From JAJDTT01 sp022827025 (GTDB lineage: Bacteria; Acidobacteriota; UBA6911; RPQK01; JAJDTT01): DNA of 64,000 nt. Position numbers and translations under genes: made by a program. Of the stretch, positions 9,697 to 18,772 are shown one piece after another. Numbering within the stretch: the first letter of the stretch is position 1; the number at the start of each line of letters is the position of its first letter. The stretch is from positions 4,836,001-4,900,000 of the forward strand of contig OZ241897.1 of the NCBI GenBank assembly GCA_965203535.1, read 5' to 3'. The notes below the pieces were generated by a model, which searched no databases, was not told where the DNA came from, and saw nothing but the letters and a program-made list of their open reading frames with translations.

Positions 9697-10730
9697 TCCA
9701 GCAGCCGGTCCAACTCCACCATGGGGATGGACCGGGAGCTGACGGCCCGCTCCACCGATCCCAGGTCCTTGAAGCCGTGGCCCGTCACGATGCAGACGGC
9801 GCGGTCCGATGCCCCGACCATTCCATCCGCACGGGCTCTCAGGTAGCCGGCGTAGGCGGTGGCCCCGGCGGGCTCGCAGTAGACTCCTCGCGCGAACATC
9901 ATCTCCTGGGCCGAGAAGACCTCCTGGTCACTCACCGACTGTCCGCTGCCGCCCGTTTCAAGTACGGCGTCCAAGGCGAACTGGGCGTCGATGACGTTGG
10001 GGACCTGGAGACCCGAGATCACCGAGGTGCACTCCACCTCCACCGCTTGGGATTCCCCCCGGTCCAGCGGTCCGGTGACGGTGGCGCAGCCTCGGGGCTG
10101 CACGGCGTGGATCCGGGGCAGCCGCGGGATCCTGCCCTCGCGGAAATAGTCGTCGAACCCTCGGGCGATGGCCGTCAGCAGGCCTCCTCCCCCGATGGGC
10201 ACGAAGACGTCGTCGGCCTCGCCCAAGTCGTCCGCAATCTCGTAGGCGATGCTCTTGACCCCGTCCATCCCCTGTGGGCTGAAGGTGAAGGCGGAGATCT
10301 GGAGCGCGGCGCTTCTGGCCGGCGCCTCCCGCTGCAGCAGTTCCATCACGTCGCGGCTGGCCGCCGGGTCGAGTCCGAATCCCCGAACCCGCTTCAGCAC
10401 CGCCCCGTACGCCAACATCTGGACCGCCTTTCCCGCCGGGGTGGTCTCCACCAGAAAGATGTGGCAGGGAATGCCGGCCCGGGCGCAGTAGGCGGCCAGG
10501 GCCGATCCGGTATTGCCCGAGGAGGTGGCCAGACAGGAGCTCAGACCCGTTTCCCGCATCCAGGAGACGGCGCAACTGGCGAACCGGTCCTTGTAGGAGC
10601 CGGAAGGATTGAGCTGCTCCATCTTCAGGAACGGTCCCCCGTCCAGTTGGACCAGGGGCGTCGCGCCTTCACCCAGGGTGAGGACGTGTTTGGTATCGCG
10701 GACCGGAAGGAATCGGTGGTACTTCCACAT
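9693..10730 (-). CDS. Threonine synthase-like PLP-dependent enzyme
   Basis: The protein has 345 residues of fold-type II PLP enzyme. The Schiff-base lysine is Lys47 in SGSYKDRF, the phosphate-gripping loop is SSGNTGSA (about 89-96), and PIGGGGLLTAI forms the second glycine-rich loop. These motifs match threonine synthase and the related dehydratases and ammonia-lyases. The length is close to short threonine synthases. The setting (hydrolase, symporter) is not a threonine operon, so a catabolic or diverged role is possible. It lies 31 bases downstream of the symporter gene and overlaps the hydrolase by 4 bases. Confidence 0.8.
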   Translation of the reverse strand: MWKYHRFLPVRDTKHVLTLGEGATPLVQLDGGPFLKMEQLNPSGSYKDRFASCAVSWMRETGLSSCLATSSGNTGSALAAYCARAGIPCHIFLVETTPAGKAVQMLAYGAVLKRVRGFGLDPAASRDVMELLQREAPARSAALQISAFTFSPQGMDGVKSIAYEIADDLGEADDVFVPIGGGGLLTAIARGFDDYFREGRIPRLPRIHAVQPRGCATVTGPLDRGESQAVEVECTSVISGLQVPNVIDAQFALDAVLETGGSGQSVSDQEVFSAQEMMFARGVYCEPAGATAYAGYLRARADGMVGASDRAVCIVTGHGFKDLGSVERAVSSRSIPMVELDRLLD

Positions 10731-10761
10731 GGTCTTCTTGTGGGCCGGCGCGGAACCGGGT

Positions 10762-12705
10762 TCAACTCCCTGGCTTTTGCTTGAAGAAGTACCTCCGGAT
10801 CAGATGACGGGGCGGCGGCGGCGTCGCCTTGCTCACGGCGATGACCAGGAAGAAGGAGACCGCCAGCCCCCAGATGATGGGATCGAGTCCCAGGAGCCGA
10901 TAGGACGAGAATCGGCCGTAGGCAAAATAGCCGGCCCCGTAGAGAGAGAGATGGAACAGGAACCCTCCCAACATGCCCGCCGTGGCGCCCCAGGTGTTGA
11001 CTCGCGGCCAGTAGAGCCCCAGGGCGACGGGGGCCAGGAAGCAGGAGGCGAGTCCGCTGCCCGTGTAGACGATGATGTCCTGCAGAAATAGCGGCGGGTT
11101 CACCGCTCCCAGCATCGCGGCGAAGCCGACCACGAAGGTGAAGACGTAGCTCATCCTCTTGATGGTGCGCTCCGGCGCCTGCGGATTGATGTTGCGCTGG
11201 TAGACGTCTCGAACCAGCGCCGAGGAGATGACCAGCAAGAAGCTGTCCACCGTGGACATGACGGCGGCGAACGGGGCCGCCACCAGGATCCCGGCCATCC
11301 AGGGCGCGCCGGCGAAGCTGCTGAGAAAGACGGCGGTGGCCGGCATGATCCGGTCAGACTCCAGCTCCATCCCGGGCAGAAAGATGCGCGCGCAACAGAA
11401 GATGATGATCAGCGGAAAGTAGATCAATGAGTAGTAGATGGCGACGGTGAAGATGGAGCGCTTCAACGTGCCGGAGCCCTTGAAGGCCATCAGCCGGACC
11501 ATGGTGCTGGGCTGACCCGTGCCGGAGATGGCCCACATGAAGAAGAAGGAGAAGGCCAGACTCAGAGGGAGGAATCCGAGGTCGCTGTAACGGTCCGGAC
11601 CGGGTCCGCTCACGTACGTTCCGGGACGATCAGCGCCGTACCGGTAGGGCTCGGTGGCGATCCGCCTGACGCTGACGGACGGCGGGGCTCTGGGAAGCGT
11701 TCCCGCCGCCAGCCGGTCCCGGATGCTTGCCGCTTCTTCTTCCGAAACGATCTCCACCACCTGGATCTCCGTGGCCCGGGTCGAGCCCTGAGGGATCACC
11801 GCTTCCTGGCTGGTTCGCAGCAACCGCGGCGCCTCTCCCTCCACGGACGCGTTCAGCCAGACTCCCGAGCGGATGATGGTGTCCTGAGAAGCGGGCGCGG
11901 CCAGTTCCAGGTCGGCGACGCCCAGTTGGGGCGGGACCATGCGGCCCATGCGCTGGGTGGCCGATTCCAGGCCGCCGACGGCCACAAGGGCCAGCGGCAG
12001 CATGATGACCACGCCGGCCACCATGACCACTCCTTGCATCACGTCGGTCCAGACCACGGCATGGAAGCCGCCGTAGGTGGTGTAGAGGATCACGGCCACG
12101 GCGAAGGTCAGAAGGCAGAGCAGATAGCCTGGATCGACGCCCTGGGTATAGCTGAAATGCTGGGTCGCGTCCGCGACCCACAGGACGCTGCTGCGGAAAA
12201 AGGGGACGTCCAGGAGCAAGGTCTTGAGGATCAGGCTGCCCGATTTGAACTGGGCCACCAGGTTCACCGACATGAAGAAGATGATCATGCCGGTGCAGAG
12301 AAGACCGAACCCGGCGCTCTGGAACCGGTCCCGCAGCACGTCGGGGATGGTGATGGCCCCCGTTCTCCGGGCGAGTTGGTTGATCCGTTTTCCCAGGAGG
12401 CCCATCCCGCAGATGGGCACCACGATATAGCTGCCGATCCAGAGCCCCAGGATCCAGCCGTGGGTGTAGATCTTGGAGGGAAAGCCGGTGAAGCTTCCTC
12501 CGGACGCGCTGGTGGCGGCGAAGGTGAGGGCGAAGGCCCAGACGCCCAGACTCCGGCTCCCCAGGAAATATTCCGAGAGGAAGCTCTTGGTCCTGCGCAG
12601 GCGATTGGACATCCAGGCCAGAAACAGGACGCCCAAGGTGTAGATCAGGAACGTGAACAGGGCCGCGTTCGAGCCGTAGGACGGGGCCGGCGCGAGGTCG
12701 GTCAA
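10762..12705 (-). CDS. Sodium:solute symporter (SSS family) with large internal insert
   Basis: The protein has 647 residues. The N-terminal half has the SSS pattern (YFLGSRSLGVWAFALTFAATSASGGSFTGFP) and many membrane helices. Between helices, about residues 245-375, there is a polar insert (from GGLESATQRMGRMV to PGPDRYSDLGF) that usual SSS proteins of about 500 residues lack. The core resumes with FFFMWAISGTGQP, and AVMSTVDSFLLVISSALVRD follows. It probably couples sodium entry to uptake of an organic acid, amino acid or sugar. Its ATG overlaps the stop of the small membrane gene upstream by 4 bases, so the two likely work together. Confidence 0.9.
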   Translation of the reverse strand: MTDLAPAPSYGSNAALFTFLIYTLGVLFLAWMSNRLRRTKSFLSEYFLGSRSLGVWAFALTFAATSASGGSFTGFPSKIYTHGWILGLWIGSYIVVPICGMGLLGKRINQLARRTGAITIPDVLRDRFQSAGFGLLCTGMIIFFMSVNLVAQFKSGSLILKTLLLDVPFFRSSVLWVADATQHFSYTQGVDPGYLLCLLTFAVAVILYTTYGGFHAVVWTDVMQGVVMVAGVVIMLPLALVAVGGLESATQRMGRMVPPQLGVADLELAAPASQDTIIRSGVWLNASVEGEAPRLLRTSQEAVIPQGSTRATEIQVVEIVSEEEAASIRDRLAAGTLPRAPPSVSVRRIATEPYRYGADRPGTYVSGPGPDRYSDLGFLPLSLAFSFFFMWAISGTGQPSTMVRLMAFKGSGTLKRSIFTVAIYYSLIYFPLIIIFCCARIFLPGMELESDRIMPATAVFLSSFAGAPWMAGILVAAPFAAVMSTVDSFLLVISSALVRDVYQRNINPQAPERTIKRMSYVFTFVVGFAAMLGAVNPPLFLQDIIVYTGSGLASCFLAPVALGLYWPRVNTWGATAGMLGGFLFHLSLYGAGYFAYGRFSSYRLLGLDPIIWGLAVSFFLVIAVSKATPPPPRHLIRRYFFKQKPGS

Positions 12706-13043
12706 GACGCCGCCTCGCTCGGGATTTGAGTGGTGGCGGCCTCAGCCCCGGCTTGGTCCTCTCCCAGGTCGTCTTCGACAAAATAGAAGAAACAGAACCA
12801 GGCCGTGAACAGGTCCGCGGCGATCCAGGGAATCAGGATGCCCCAGAAGAGCCAGGTGGGGATGCCGAAAGTGGTCCCGACGTCTCCCGGAGGCAGACCG
12901 TAACCGTTCAGATAGCAGTAGGGGACGGCCCACACCAGACCCACCGCCCACACGCTGGCGATGAGGATGGCCTCCCGCCGGGAGTGGAGAAAAACCGGGT
13001 CGTAACGGTCTTCGGGCGTGGATCGAGTGTCCGAGGCGTCCAT
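12702..13043 (-). CDS. Small two-TM protein coupled to the symporter
   Basis: The protein has 113 residues from the ATG at 13043 (MDASDTRSTPEDRYDP). Two membrane segments are visible (AILIASVWAVGLVWAVPYCYL and FWGILIPWIAADLFTAWFCF), followed by an acidic tail. Its size and position resemble the DUF997/YhdT-like small partners of SSS transporters. The frame is open upstream for another 71 codons, but that part would translate the G-run palindrome repeat, so the shorter start is preferred. It overlaps the symporter start by 4 bases. Confidence 0.75.
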   Translation of the reverse strand: MDASDTRSTPEDRYDPVFLHSRREAILIASVWAVGLVWAVPYCYLNGYGLPPGDVGTTFGIPTWLFWGILIPWIAADLFTAWFCFFYFVEDDLGEDQAGAEAATTQIPSEAAS

Positions 13044-13105
13044 GTGAGGAGTGAAGCCTACTAAGCCGTGGTTGCGAGGGCAAGATGGAGGAGCGGCGAC
13101 ATCGG

Positions 13106-13128
13106 AGGGGGGGACTTTCCTGTCCCCC
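13106..13128. repeat. G-run intergenic palindrome, copy 2
   Basis: The core matches copy 1: a G-run ending in AC, loop TTTCCT, then GT and a C-run (13122-13128). One G is unpaired compared with copy 1. It lies between divergent genes (12702-13043 minus, 13194 plus), so here it cannot serve simply as a gene-end terminator. Confidence 0.7.
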
Positions 13129-13193
13129 TTATTCCACCCCCCATTGGGAGTCCGGCGGGTGCAGCCGACAATGTTTGTTAAACTGAAATCCCA

Positions 13194-14078
13194 ATGGCTC
13201 GACGAAAACCCACCTTCGAGGATTCCACCGGAAAGACCAACGGCGGAGCCTCCCATTCACGGATGGTGGCCGGAGCCATCCTCATACTGGCTCTGATGGC
13301 CGGCATCTTCATCTACCGGGGATGTGGACAACTGAGCGCCTTGGAGCGTCAGAATGTCCAGGTGACCGAGACCTTGATGAAAGTGGTCCAGCGCCTGGAG
13401 CAGGTGGAGAAAAAATCCGGCCAAGCCCTCGACCGGGCCCAGGAGGCGGAGATCAGCGCCCTGGAGGCGGCCCGGGGAAGGGATGCGGCCGACTCGGCCC
13501 GGCGCAAGGCGGAACAAGGTCGGACTGAAGCTCGACGGCAGGCGGAAGCCGCCAAGAAAGAAGCTCACGTTGCCCAAGAGGAGGCTCAAGCGGCACGAGA
13601 GGAATCAGAGCGGATTCGCGCGGAACGGGAACGGGAGTTGAATCGCCTCCACGAGGTGTTGAGCGGGATCGTCGAAACCCGCAGGACGGCTCTGGGCGTC
13701 GTGATGAACCTGGGCAGCGACGCCGTCGAATTCGACTTCGACAAGGCGACGCTGCGCCCCGAGAACCGGGAACTGTTGAGCCGGATCGCCGGCGTCCTCC
13801 TGACCTCCAAGGGATACCGGGTCCAGATCCACGGGCACACCGACGACATCGGCAGCAGCGAATACAACCAGCGGCTCTCCGAGCGGAGGGCCGACGCGGT
13901 GCGGAACTACCTGGTGGATGCCGGCATCGATCCCGGCATCGTGAGCACCAAGGGCCACGGCAAGGCCAGCCCGGTGGTGCCGGGGACCACCCCCAAGGCA
14001 CGGGCCAAGAACCGGCGTGTCGAAATCGGAATCATCGACACCACCATCAACTACGGGCAGGTCGTCGCCGACCCCTGA
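13194..14078 (+). CDS. OmpA-domain envelope protein with coiled coil
   Basis: The protein has 294 residues. One membrane anchor (about 23-41, VAGAILILALMAGIFIY) is followed by a long charged coiled coil rich in A, E, R and Q (about 45-150), then an OmpA/Pal peptidoglycan-binding domain (about 170-285). Key signs are VEFDFDKATLRPEN, the HGHTDDIGSSEYNQRLSERRADAV motif and the final KARAKNRRVEI. The domain probably holds peptidoglycan while the protein stays in the inner membrane. The ATG at 13194 has no strong ribosome binding site, and a later start at residue 24 would still leave the anchor. Confidence 0.88.
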   Translation: MARRKPTFEDSTGKTNGGASHSRMVAGAILILALMAGIFIYRGCGQLSALERQNVQVTETLMKVVQRLEQVEKKSGQALDRAQEAEISALEAARGRDAADSARRKAEQGRTEARRQAEAAKKEAHVAQEEAQAAREESERIRAERERELNRLHEVLSGIVETRRTALGVVMNLGSDAVEFDFDKATLRPENRELLSRIAGVLLTSKGYRVQIHGHTDDIGSSEYNQRLSERRADAVRNYLVDAGIDPGIVSTKGHGKASPVVPGTTPKARAKNRRVEIGIIDTTINYGQVVADP

Positions 14079-14105
14079 GAGGGCGCGTTCAAGCGTCGCT
14101 CCGAA

Positions 14106-14564
14106 TCACTCGACCTCGAAAATGGCCTCCACCTCGACCGGGATGTTTCCGGGGAGGGAGCCCATCCCCACGGCGCTGCGCGCGCCTTTGCCCGGATCGC
14201 CGAAGACCTCCATCATCAACTCGCTGAACCCGTTGATGACCTGGGGCTGCTCCCCGAATTCGGGCGTCGCGTTGACCATCCCCAGTACCTTCACCACTCG
14301 GACCACGCGATCCAGGGACCCCAGAAAGTTCCGGACGGTGCTGAGGATGCACAGTCCGGTGACACGCGCCGCCTCCTTGGCTTCCTCGGCGGTCAGCTCG
14401 ACGCCCACCTTTCCGGTGATCTGGGTGCCGTCGGCCCGGTTGGGACCGTGACCGGAGACGAACAGCAGATTTCCGACCTGGACCGCCGGCCGATAGATGG
14501 CCACCGGCTGCGGTGCGTCCGGGAGCTGGATGTTCAATTCTTCAAGTCGCTGTTCAGCTGTCAT
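14106..14564 (-). CDS. RidA/YjgF family protein
   Basis: The protein has 152 residues of the YjgF/YER057c/UK114 type, near the 150-residue subgroup rather than the 128-residue RidA. Visible signatures are GNLLFVSGHGP, an NFLGSLDRVVRVVKVLG segment and the C-terminal GNIPVEVEAIFEV. The arginine that RidA uses for imine deamination (C-terminal RxxV region) is not obvious: here the region reads ARSAVGMGSLPG. Members usually remove reactive enamine/imine products of PLP enzymes. It converges with the OmpA gene. Confidence 0.85.
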   Translation of the reverse strand: MTAEQRLEELNIQLPDAPQPVAIYRPAVQVGNLLFVSGHGPNRADGTQITGKVGVELTAEEAKEAARVTGLCILSTVRNFLGSLDRVVRVVKVLGMVNATPEFGEQPQVINGFSELMMEVFGDPGKGARSAVGMGSLPGNIPVEVEAIFEVE

Positions 14565-14906
14565 TGACTACTCCTTGGAATTCGTGCGCGACCGGGCGAC
14601 AGTCACCTTCCGGCCCGGCAGTTGGAGCCTCCACGCCGGTGGGAACCCTCCCAGGAGGCGCGGTCAGCATAACCTGCGGCAAGAGGGCGTTTCAACCGCC
14701 CGCATCCAGCCCAAGAGCGCCCAATGTGTGTCCCCTTGCCTGTGTAGCCTCCTCTTCTTGACTTGCACCGGGGCCTGGTTCAATCTTCCGCAGGAGGGAC
14801 CGAATATCGAATTCTGGCCGTGTGCGGCGCACCATGGACCGTGATCGCCCGGCGTCGTCCGAAACGGCGCGCACGCCCTGAACTGGATGAACGACACGGC
14901 CAGATC
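14565..14906. other. Intergenic region between ridA-like gene and tyrS
   Basis: This 342-base gap separates divergent starts and must hold both promoters. The tyrS frame is open back to 14763, but the extension has no synthetase homology. No T-box, riboswitch or hairpin was recognised. Confidence 0.5.
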
Positions 14907-16193
14907 ATGACCTCTGCCTCCCGTACAGCAACCGACATGCCGCCGTTCCTCGCCGACCTCGAGTCCCGCGGCCTCGTCTCGCAGAAAACCGTCGAGCTGA
15001 CCGATCAGGTTCTCGCCAAGTCGCCGCCGCCCCTGTACGTCGGCTATGACCCCAGCGCCGGCAGCCTGCACGCGGGCAGCCTGATCCCGCTTCTGGGAAT
15101 GGATCGTTACAAGCGCCGCGGCGGTCAGATCATCGTGTTGCTGGGCGGGGCGACGGGCCTCATCGGCGACCCGTCGGGCAAGGACCGCGAGCGCACGCTG
15201 GAGACCCACGAAGTGATCGATGGGCGCATCGGACGGTTGAAGCGCCAGACCTCCGAGTTCTTCTCCCGAACCGAAGGGCCCGACCCCATCTTCGTCAACA
15301 ACGCCGACTGGTACCGGGACATGCCCGTCATCGCCTTCCTGCGCGACCTGGGCAAGAACTTCTCGGTCAACCAGATGCTGATGCGCGACTCGGTGCGCAC
15401 CCGGATCGAGAGCCGGGAGCAGGGGATCTCCTTCACCGAGTTCTCTTACCAACTCCTGCAGTCCTACGATTTCCTGCACCTGTACCGCGAGTACGGCTGC
15501 CGCATCCAGATGGGGGCCTCGGACCAGTGGGGGAATATCGTTTCCGGCGTCGACTTGGTGCGGCGCGCCGCGGGAGCGACGGTCTATGGGCTCACCTTTC
15601 CACTGCTGACCAACTCGGAGGGGAAGAAATACGGCAAGTCGGAAAAGGGCGCGGTCTGGCTCGATCCGGATCGGACCAGTCCCTACGAGTTCTACCAGTT
15701 CTGGCTGAACTCCACCGACGACGACGTCGGAGGTTTCCTTCGCTGGCTGACCGATCTGTCCAGCGATGAGATCGTGGCCTTGGCGGGGGCCCCCGCGCAC
15801 GAACGGCGGCCGCAGAAGGCTCTGGCCGAGGCGCTCACCATCCGGGTGCATGGGACGCGGAACTTCGAGACCGCGCAACGGGCCAGCCGGGTCATCTTCT
15901 CCGGAAGGGCGGCCCACATGGACACCGCCGTCGCCGACATGGTGGCTCGATCGGTGCCCACGTTGACCGCCAGTCCCGACCTCTCCTGTCCGGTCCTGGA
16001 CGCCATGGTCCGGGTCGGAGCGGCTCCGTCCAAAGGAGGCGCGAGGCGCCTGGTGAAGCAGAACGCGGTCGCCGTAAACGGAACCAGGATCGCTGACGCC
16101 AACGAGGACCTGCTTTTGCACCGGGCCGGCGCCGGCGTGGTCGTCCTGTCGGTCGGCAAGTCCAAGCGCTTCCTGGTTCGATTTGGAGATTAG
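14907..16193 (+). CDS. tyrS: Tyrosyl-tRNA synthetase
   Basis: The enzyme charges tRNA-Tyr with tyrosine. From the ATG at 14907 it has 428 residues, the usual size. Class I signatures are present: YVGYDPSAGSLHAGSLIPL holds the HIGH-like HAGS (residues 55-58), and KKYGKSEKGAVWLD holds the KMSKS-like loop. GASDQWGNI and the tyrosine-pocket region are also present. The C-terminus is an S4-type RNA-binding domain (GGARRLVKQNAVAVNGTRI). The ATG at 14937 (MPPFLADLE) is an alternative start. It appears to be a single-gene unit. Confidence 0.96.
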   Translation: MTSASRTATDMPPFLADLESRGLVSQKTVELTDQVLAKSPPPLYVGYDPSAGSLHAGSLIPLLGMDRYKRRGGQIIVLLGGATGLIGDPSGKDRERTLETHEVIDGRIGRLKRQTSEFFSRTEGPDPIFVNNADWYRDMPVIAFLRDLGKNFSVNQMLMRDSVRTRIESREQGISFTEFSYQLLQSYDFLHLYREYGCRIQMGASDQWGNIVSGVDLVRRAAGATVYGLTFPLLTNSEGKKYGKSEKGAVWLDPDRTSPYEFYQFWLNSTDDDVGGFLRWLTDLSSDEIVALAGAPAHERRPQKALAEALTIRVHGTRNFETAQRASRVIFSGRAAHMDTAVADMVARSVPTLTASPDLSCPVLDAMVRVGAAPSKGGARRLVKQNAVAVNGTRIADANEDLLLHRAGAGVVVLSVGKSKRFLVRFGD

Positions 16194-16268
16194 GCCGGTT
16201 CCCCTTCCGGCGGGTATTCCCCGCGCCTTTTGCTCTCGTGAGCATTCGATACAAGCAATACCTACGGA

Positions 16269-16304
16269 TTGACTCCGGTGTATGGTTGTTATTAAATAAC
16301 CAAC
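16269..16304 (+). promoter_or_regulatory. Promoter and palindromic operator of the toxin-antitoxin pair
   Basis: TTGACT (16269-16274) and TTAAAT (16292-16297), spaced by 17 bases, fit a sigma70 promoter. The -10 box lies inside an imperfect palindrome (GGTTGTTATT, A, AATAACCAAC; 16284-16304). This layout is what autorepression by an antitoxin would need. The antitoxin start is 25 bases downstream, with GGGGA as its ribosome binding site. Confidence 0.55.
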
Positions 16305-16328
16305 ACTAACTATTTGGGGAGATTCAGC

Positions 16329-16754
16329 ATGTCGAAATACGCGCCATTGGCGGAACATCTACGTGGGTCGAGCCAGATGACCGTTTATATGACTTTCGAT
16401 GAGATTGAAAATGTCCTCGGAACCACACTGCCGCCTTCGGCTTTCAAGCATCGGGCCTGGTGGTCCAACAATCCGACAAACAGCGTGATCACCAACGCTT
16501 GGCTCGAAGCCGGATACAAGACGGCAAATGTAGACATGCTGGACCGGACACTCGAATTCCAAAGGTTCTCGTTGGATGCTCCCTCATCGGGAACTCGAGA
16601 GCCACGGCTCGCGCAAGATGGGAGGGGGACTTCCGCAGGTGTCTCCGGCTTCCAACTCTCGCGTGTTTTCGGCGGGCTCCGAGGCACTGTCACGATACCA
16701 CCCGGGACGGATTTGACCTCTCCCGTCGAAGAGGAATGGGGCGCTGCGCAGTAG
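16329..16754 (+). CDS. Putative antitoxin: DUF7662-like domain with VapB-like tail
   Basis: The protein has 141 residues from the ATG at 16329 (GGGGA 8 bases upstream). The first 80 residues (KYAPLAEHLRG, TFDEIENVLGTTLP, KHRAWWSNNP) match the small DUF7662-type domain often seen as a free-standing protein. After a polar linker, the C-terminus (VFGGLRGTVTIPPGTDLTSPVEEEW) resembles the end of VapB-like antitoxins that wraps the toxin. A PIN toxin gene starts 6 bases later. The N-terminal domain may bind the operator; this combination is unusual. Confidence 0.65.
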   Translation: MSKYAPLAEHLRGSSQMTVYMTFDEIENVLGTTLPPSAFKHRAWWSNNPTNSVITNAWLEAGYKTANVDMLDRTLEFQRFSLDAPSSGTREPRLAQDGRGTSAGVSGFQLSRVFGGLRGTVTIPPGTDLTSPVEEEWGAAQ

Positions 16755-16760
16755 GCAGCC

Positions 16761-17168
16761 ATGGCCGTCTTTCTGGTGGATACGTGCGCGGTGATCTGGA
16801 TCGCAAATGGGGACCGTTTGCGAGACCCGGCCGCAAGCGTCTTGCACGGGTCTCAGGTGGAGCGTCTTGTCGTGTCCCCGATCAGCGCGTGGGAAATCGC
16901 CACGCTCGTGGCCAAGGGAAAAATGGCGCTCTCCATCAGCCCCGAAATCTGGTTCCGCCGCTTCTGTGATTTGCCGGGAGTCGGGTTGGCGGAGATGCCG
17001 CCTTCGGTGCTGGTCGCTTCGGCCAACTTGCCGGGAGCGCCGCCCGGCGATCCTGCCGACCGCATTCTCATAGCGACGGCTCGGGCGTTCGGGTACACCC
17101 TGGTAACTCGCGACCGGAAATTGCTCGAGTACGGACGCCAGGGACACGTTCAGGTCCTGGGATGCTGA
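16761..17168 (+). CDS. PIN-domain toxin, VapC-like
   Basis: The protein has 135 residues, the normal VapC size. The acidic PIN residues are seen in order: Asp7 (VDTCAVIW), Glu44 (ISAWEIA), Asp98 (DPADRILIATA) and Asp117 (TRDRKLLEY). Family members are metal-dependent RNases that cut tRNA or rRNA and are neutralised by the cognate antitoxin. It lies 6 bases after the putative antitoxin gene and shares its promoter. Confidence 0.87.
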   Translation: MAVFLVDTCAVIWIANGDRLRDPAASVLHGSQVERLVVSPISAWEIATLVAKGKMALSISPEIWFRRFCDLPGVGLAEMPPSVLVASANLPGAPPGDPADRILIATARAFGYTLVTRDRKLLEYGRQGHVQVLGC

Positions 17169-17375
17169 TGGAAGCACCCGGCGCGAAAGGTCGACAGCCG
17201 TGTCAACTCTCCCGGGGACCGATGTCCACGCCAGTCTCGATTCTTCCCGAGAAGTCAGACCACACGTTCCGGCGAAATCTGCTTCGATTGCGAGGCAGAG
17301 TCCGAAGGCGGTAGAATTCCGTTCCTTGATCGCGTCCGGGGGCGTCCGACCTCGAATTAGGAATTGGAGGACACC

Positions 17376-18713
17376 ATGTCAGGTTCAACGAGGCGTAGCT
17401 TCATTCAGGGTGGCGCCGCCGCCACGGCAGCCCTGTCGGGTGGTTTCCCGGCCGTCCTGCGCGGCAGCGACGACCGGATGGTCCGTCTCGGGTTCATCGG
17501 CGTCGGCGGCCGCGGAACCCACCTGTTGAAGCTGGCGTTGGCCAGGAAAGACACTCAGGTGAACGCGGTCTGCGACCTCCGGGCCGAGGCGGCGAACCGG
17601 GCCGCGGCCCTGGTGCGGGATTCGGGACGTAACGATCCCGGCGTCTACGCCGGAGAAGACGACGATTTCCGGAAGCTCCTGGCGCGTGACGATCTGGACG
17701 CCGTCGTGGTCGCCACCCCCTGGCGCTGGCATACTCCCATGTCCGTGGCGGCCATGAAGGCGGGTAAGGCGGTCGCAGTCGAGGTGCCGGCGGCCGTCAC
17801 CCTGCAGGAATGTTGGGATCTGGTCAACACCTCCGAGGCCACGAAAAAGCCTTGCATGATGCTGGAGAACGTCTGCTACCGGCGGGACGTGATGGCGGCT
17901 CTGAAGATGGTCCGGGACGGACTCTTCGGAGAGCTCATCCACTGCCAGTGCGGCTACCAGCACGACTTGCGGCACGTCAAGTTCAATCCGGGAGCCAAGT
18001 TCGGACCGGGTTCCAAGGGTGAGGCCAATTGGCGGACCCAACACTCGATCCAACGCAACGGGGATGTCTATCCGACCCACGGCGCCGGTCCCATGGCCAA
18101 CTGCCTGGACATCGACCGCGGGAACCGGTTCGTGACCCTGACCTCCACCGCCACCAAGGCGCGAGGCCTTCACGAGTACGTCGTGCGCCAAGGGGGTGCG
18201 GACCATCCCAACGCCAAGATCCAGTGGGCCCTGGGCGATGTCGTGACGTCGGTGATCAAGTGCGCCCGGGGCGAGACTCTCCTGGTCAGTCATGACACCA
18301 ACCTTCCCCGGCCCTATTCCCTGAATTTCCGGGTGCAGGGAACCGGCGGCATCTGGATGAGCGACAACAAGTCCATCTACATTGAAGACCTCAGCCCGGA
18401 ATCGCACCGGTGGGAGCCCTTCGAGAAGTACCAGAAAGAGCATGACCACCCCCTCTGGAAACGCTTCGGGCAAGAAGCCGCGGGGTCCGGACACGGCGGG
18501 ATGGATTTTTTCGTCGTCAACGGTTTCGTGGAAGCTTTGAAGCGCGGCATGCCCACTCCCATCGACGTCTACGAATCGGCCTCATGGAGCGCCATCGGTC
18601 CGTTGTCCGAGCGTTCCATCGCCCGGGGAAGCGCCCCTGTCTTCTTTCCCGACTTCACCCGGGGGCAATGGGTCGTCTCCGAACCGACCTTCGGACTAGA
18701 TGACCAGTTCTAG
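17376..18713 (+). CDS. Tat-exported Gfo/Idh/MocA oxidoreductase, GH109-like
   Basis: The protein has 445 residues from the ATG at 17376, with ribosome binding site GGAGG at 17366-17370. The Tat signal has RR at residues 6-7 (STRRSFIQGG). The Rossmann fold begins LGFIGVGGRGTHL and binds NAD. The phrase KPCMMLENVCYRRDVMA and the following QCGYQHDLRH region match GH109, in which tightly bound NAD helps cleave glycosides such as alpha-N-acetylgalactosaminides. Tat export of a folded cofactor-bound enzyme fits. A sodium symporter gene follows 59 bases later. Confidence 0.85.
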   Translation: MSGSTRRSFIQGGAAATAALSGGFPAVLRGSDDRMVRLGFIGVGGRGTHLLKLALARKDTQVNAVCDLRAEAANRAAALVRDSGRNDPGVYAGEDDDFRKLLARDDLDAVVVATPWRWHTPMSVAAMKAGKAVAVEVPAAVTLQECWDLVNTSEATKKPCMMLENVCYRRDVMAALKMVRDGLFGELIHCQCGYQHDLRHVKFNPGAKFGPGSKGEANWRTQHSIQRNGDVYPTHGAGPMANCLDIDRGNRFVTLTSTATKARGLHEYVVRQGGADHPNAKIQWALGDVVTSVIKCARGETLLVSHDTNLPRPYSLNFRVQGTGGIWMSDNKSIYIEDLSPESHRWEPFEKYQKEHDHPLWKRFGQEAAGSGHGGMDFFVVNGFVEALKRGMPTPIDVYESASWSAIGPLSERSIARGSAPVFFPDFTRGQWVVSEPTFGLDDQF

Positions 18714-18772
18714 AGAACCTCGTCCCGAGCTCGTGAGCGCCCGAATCGAACTCCAAAGGGTTTCTTGAACCG

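Noticed and set aside
13044..13256. Upstream extension of the small membrane protein gene
   Set aside because: It would translate the G-run palindrome repeat, and no protein similarity is seen before residue 72.
14664..16358. 564-codon minus-strand frame over tyrS
   Set aside because: Antisense shadow of tyrS; the plus-strand protein is a clear synthetase.
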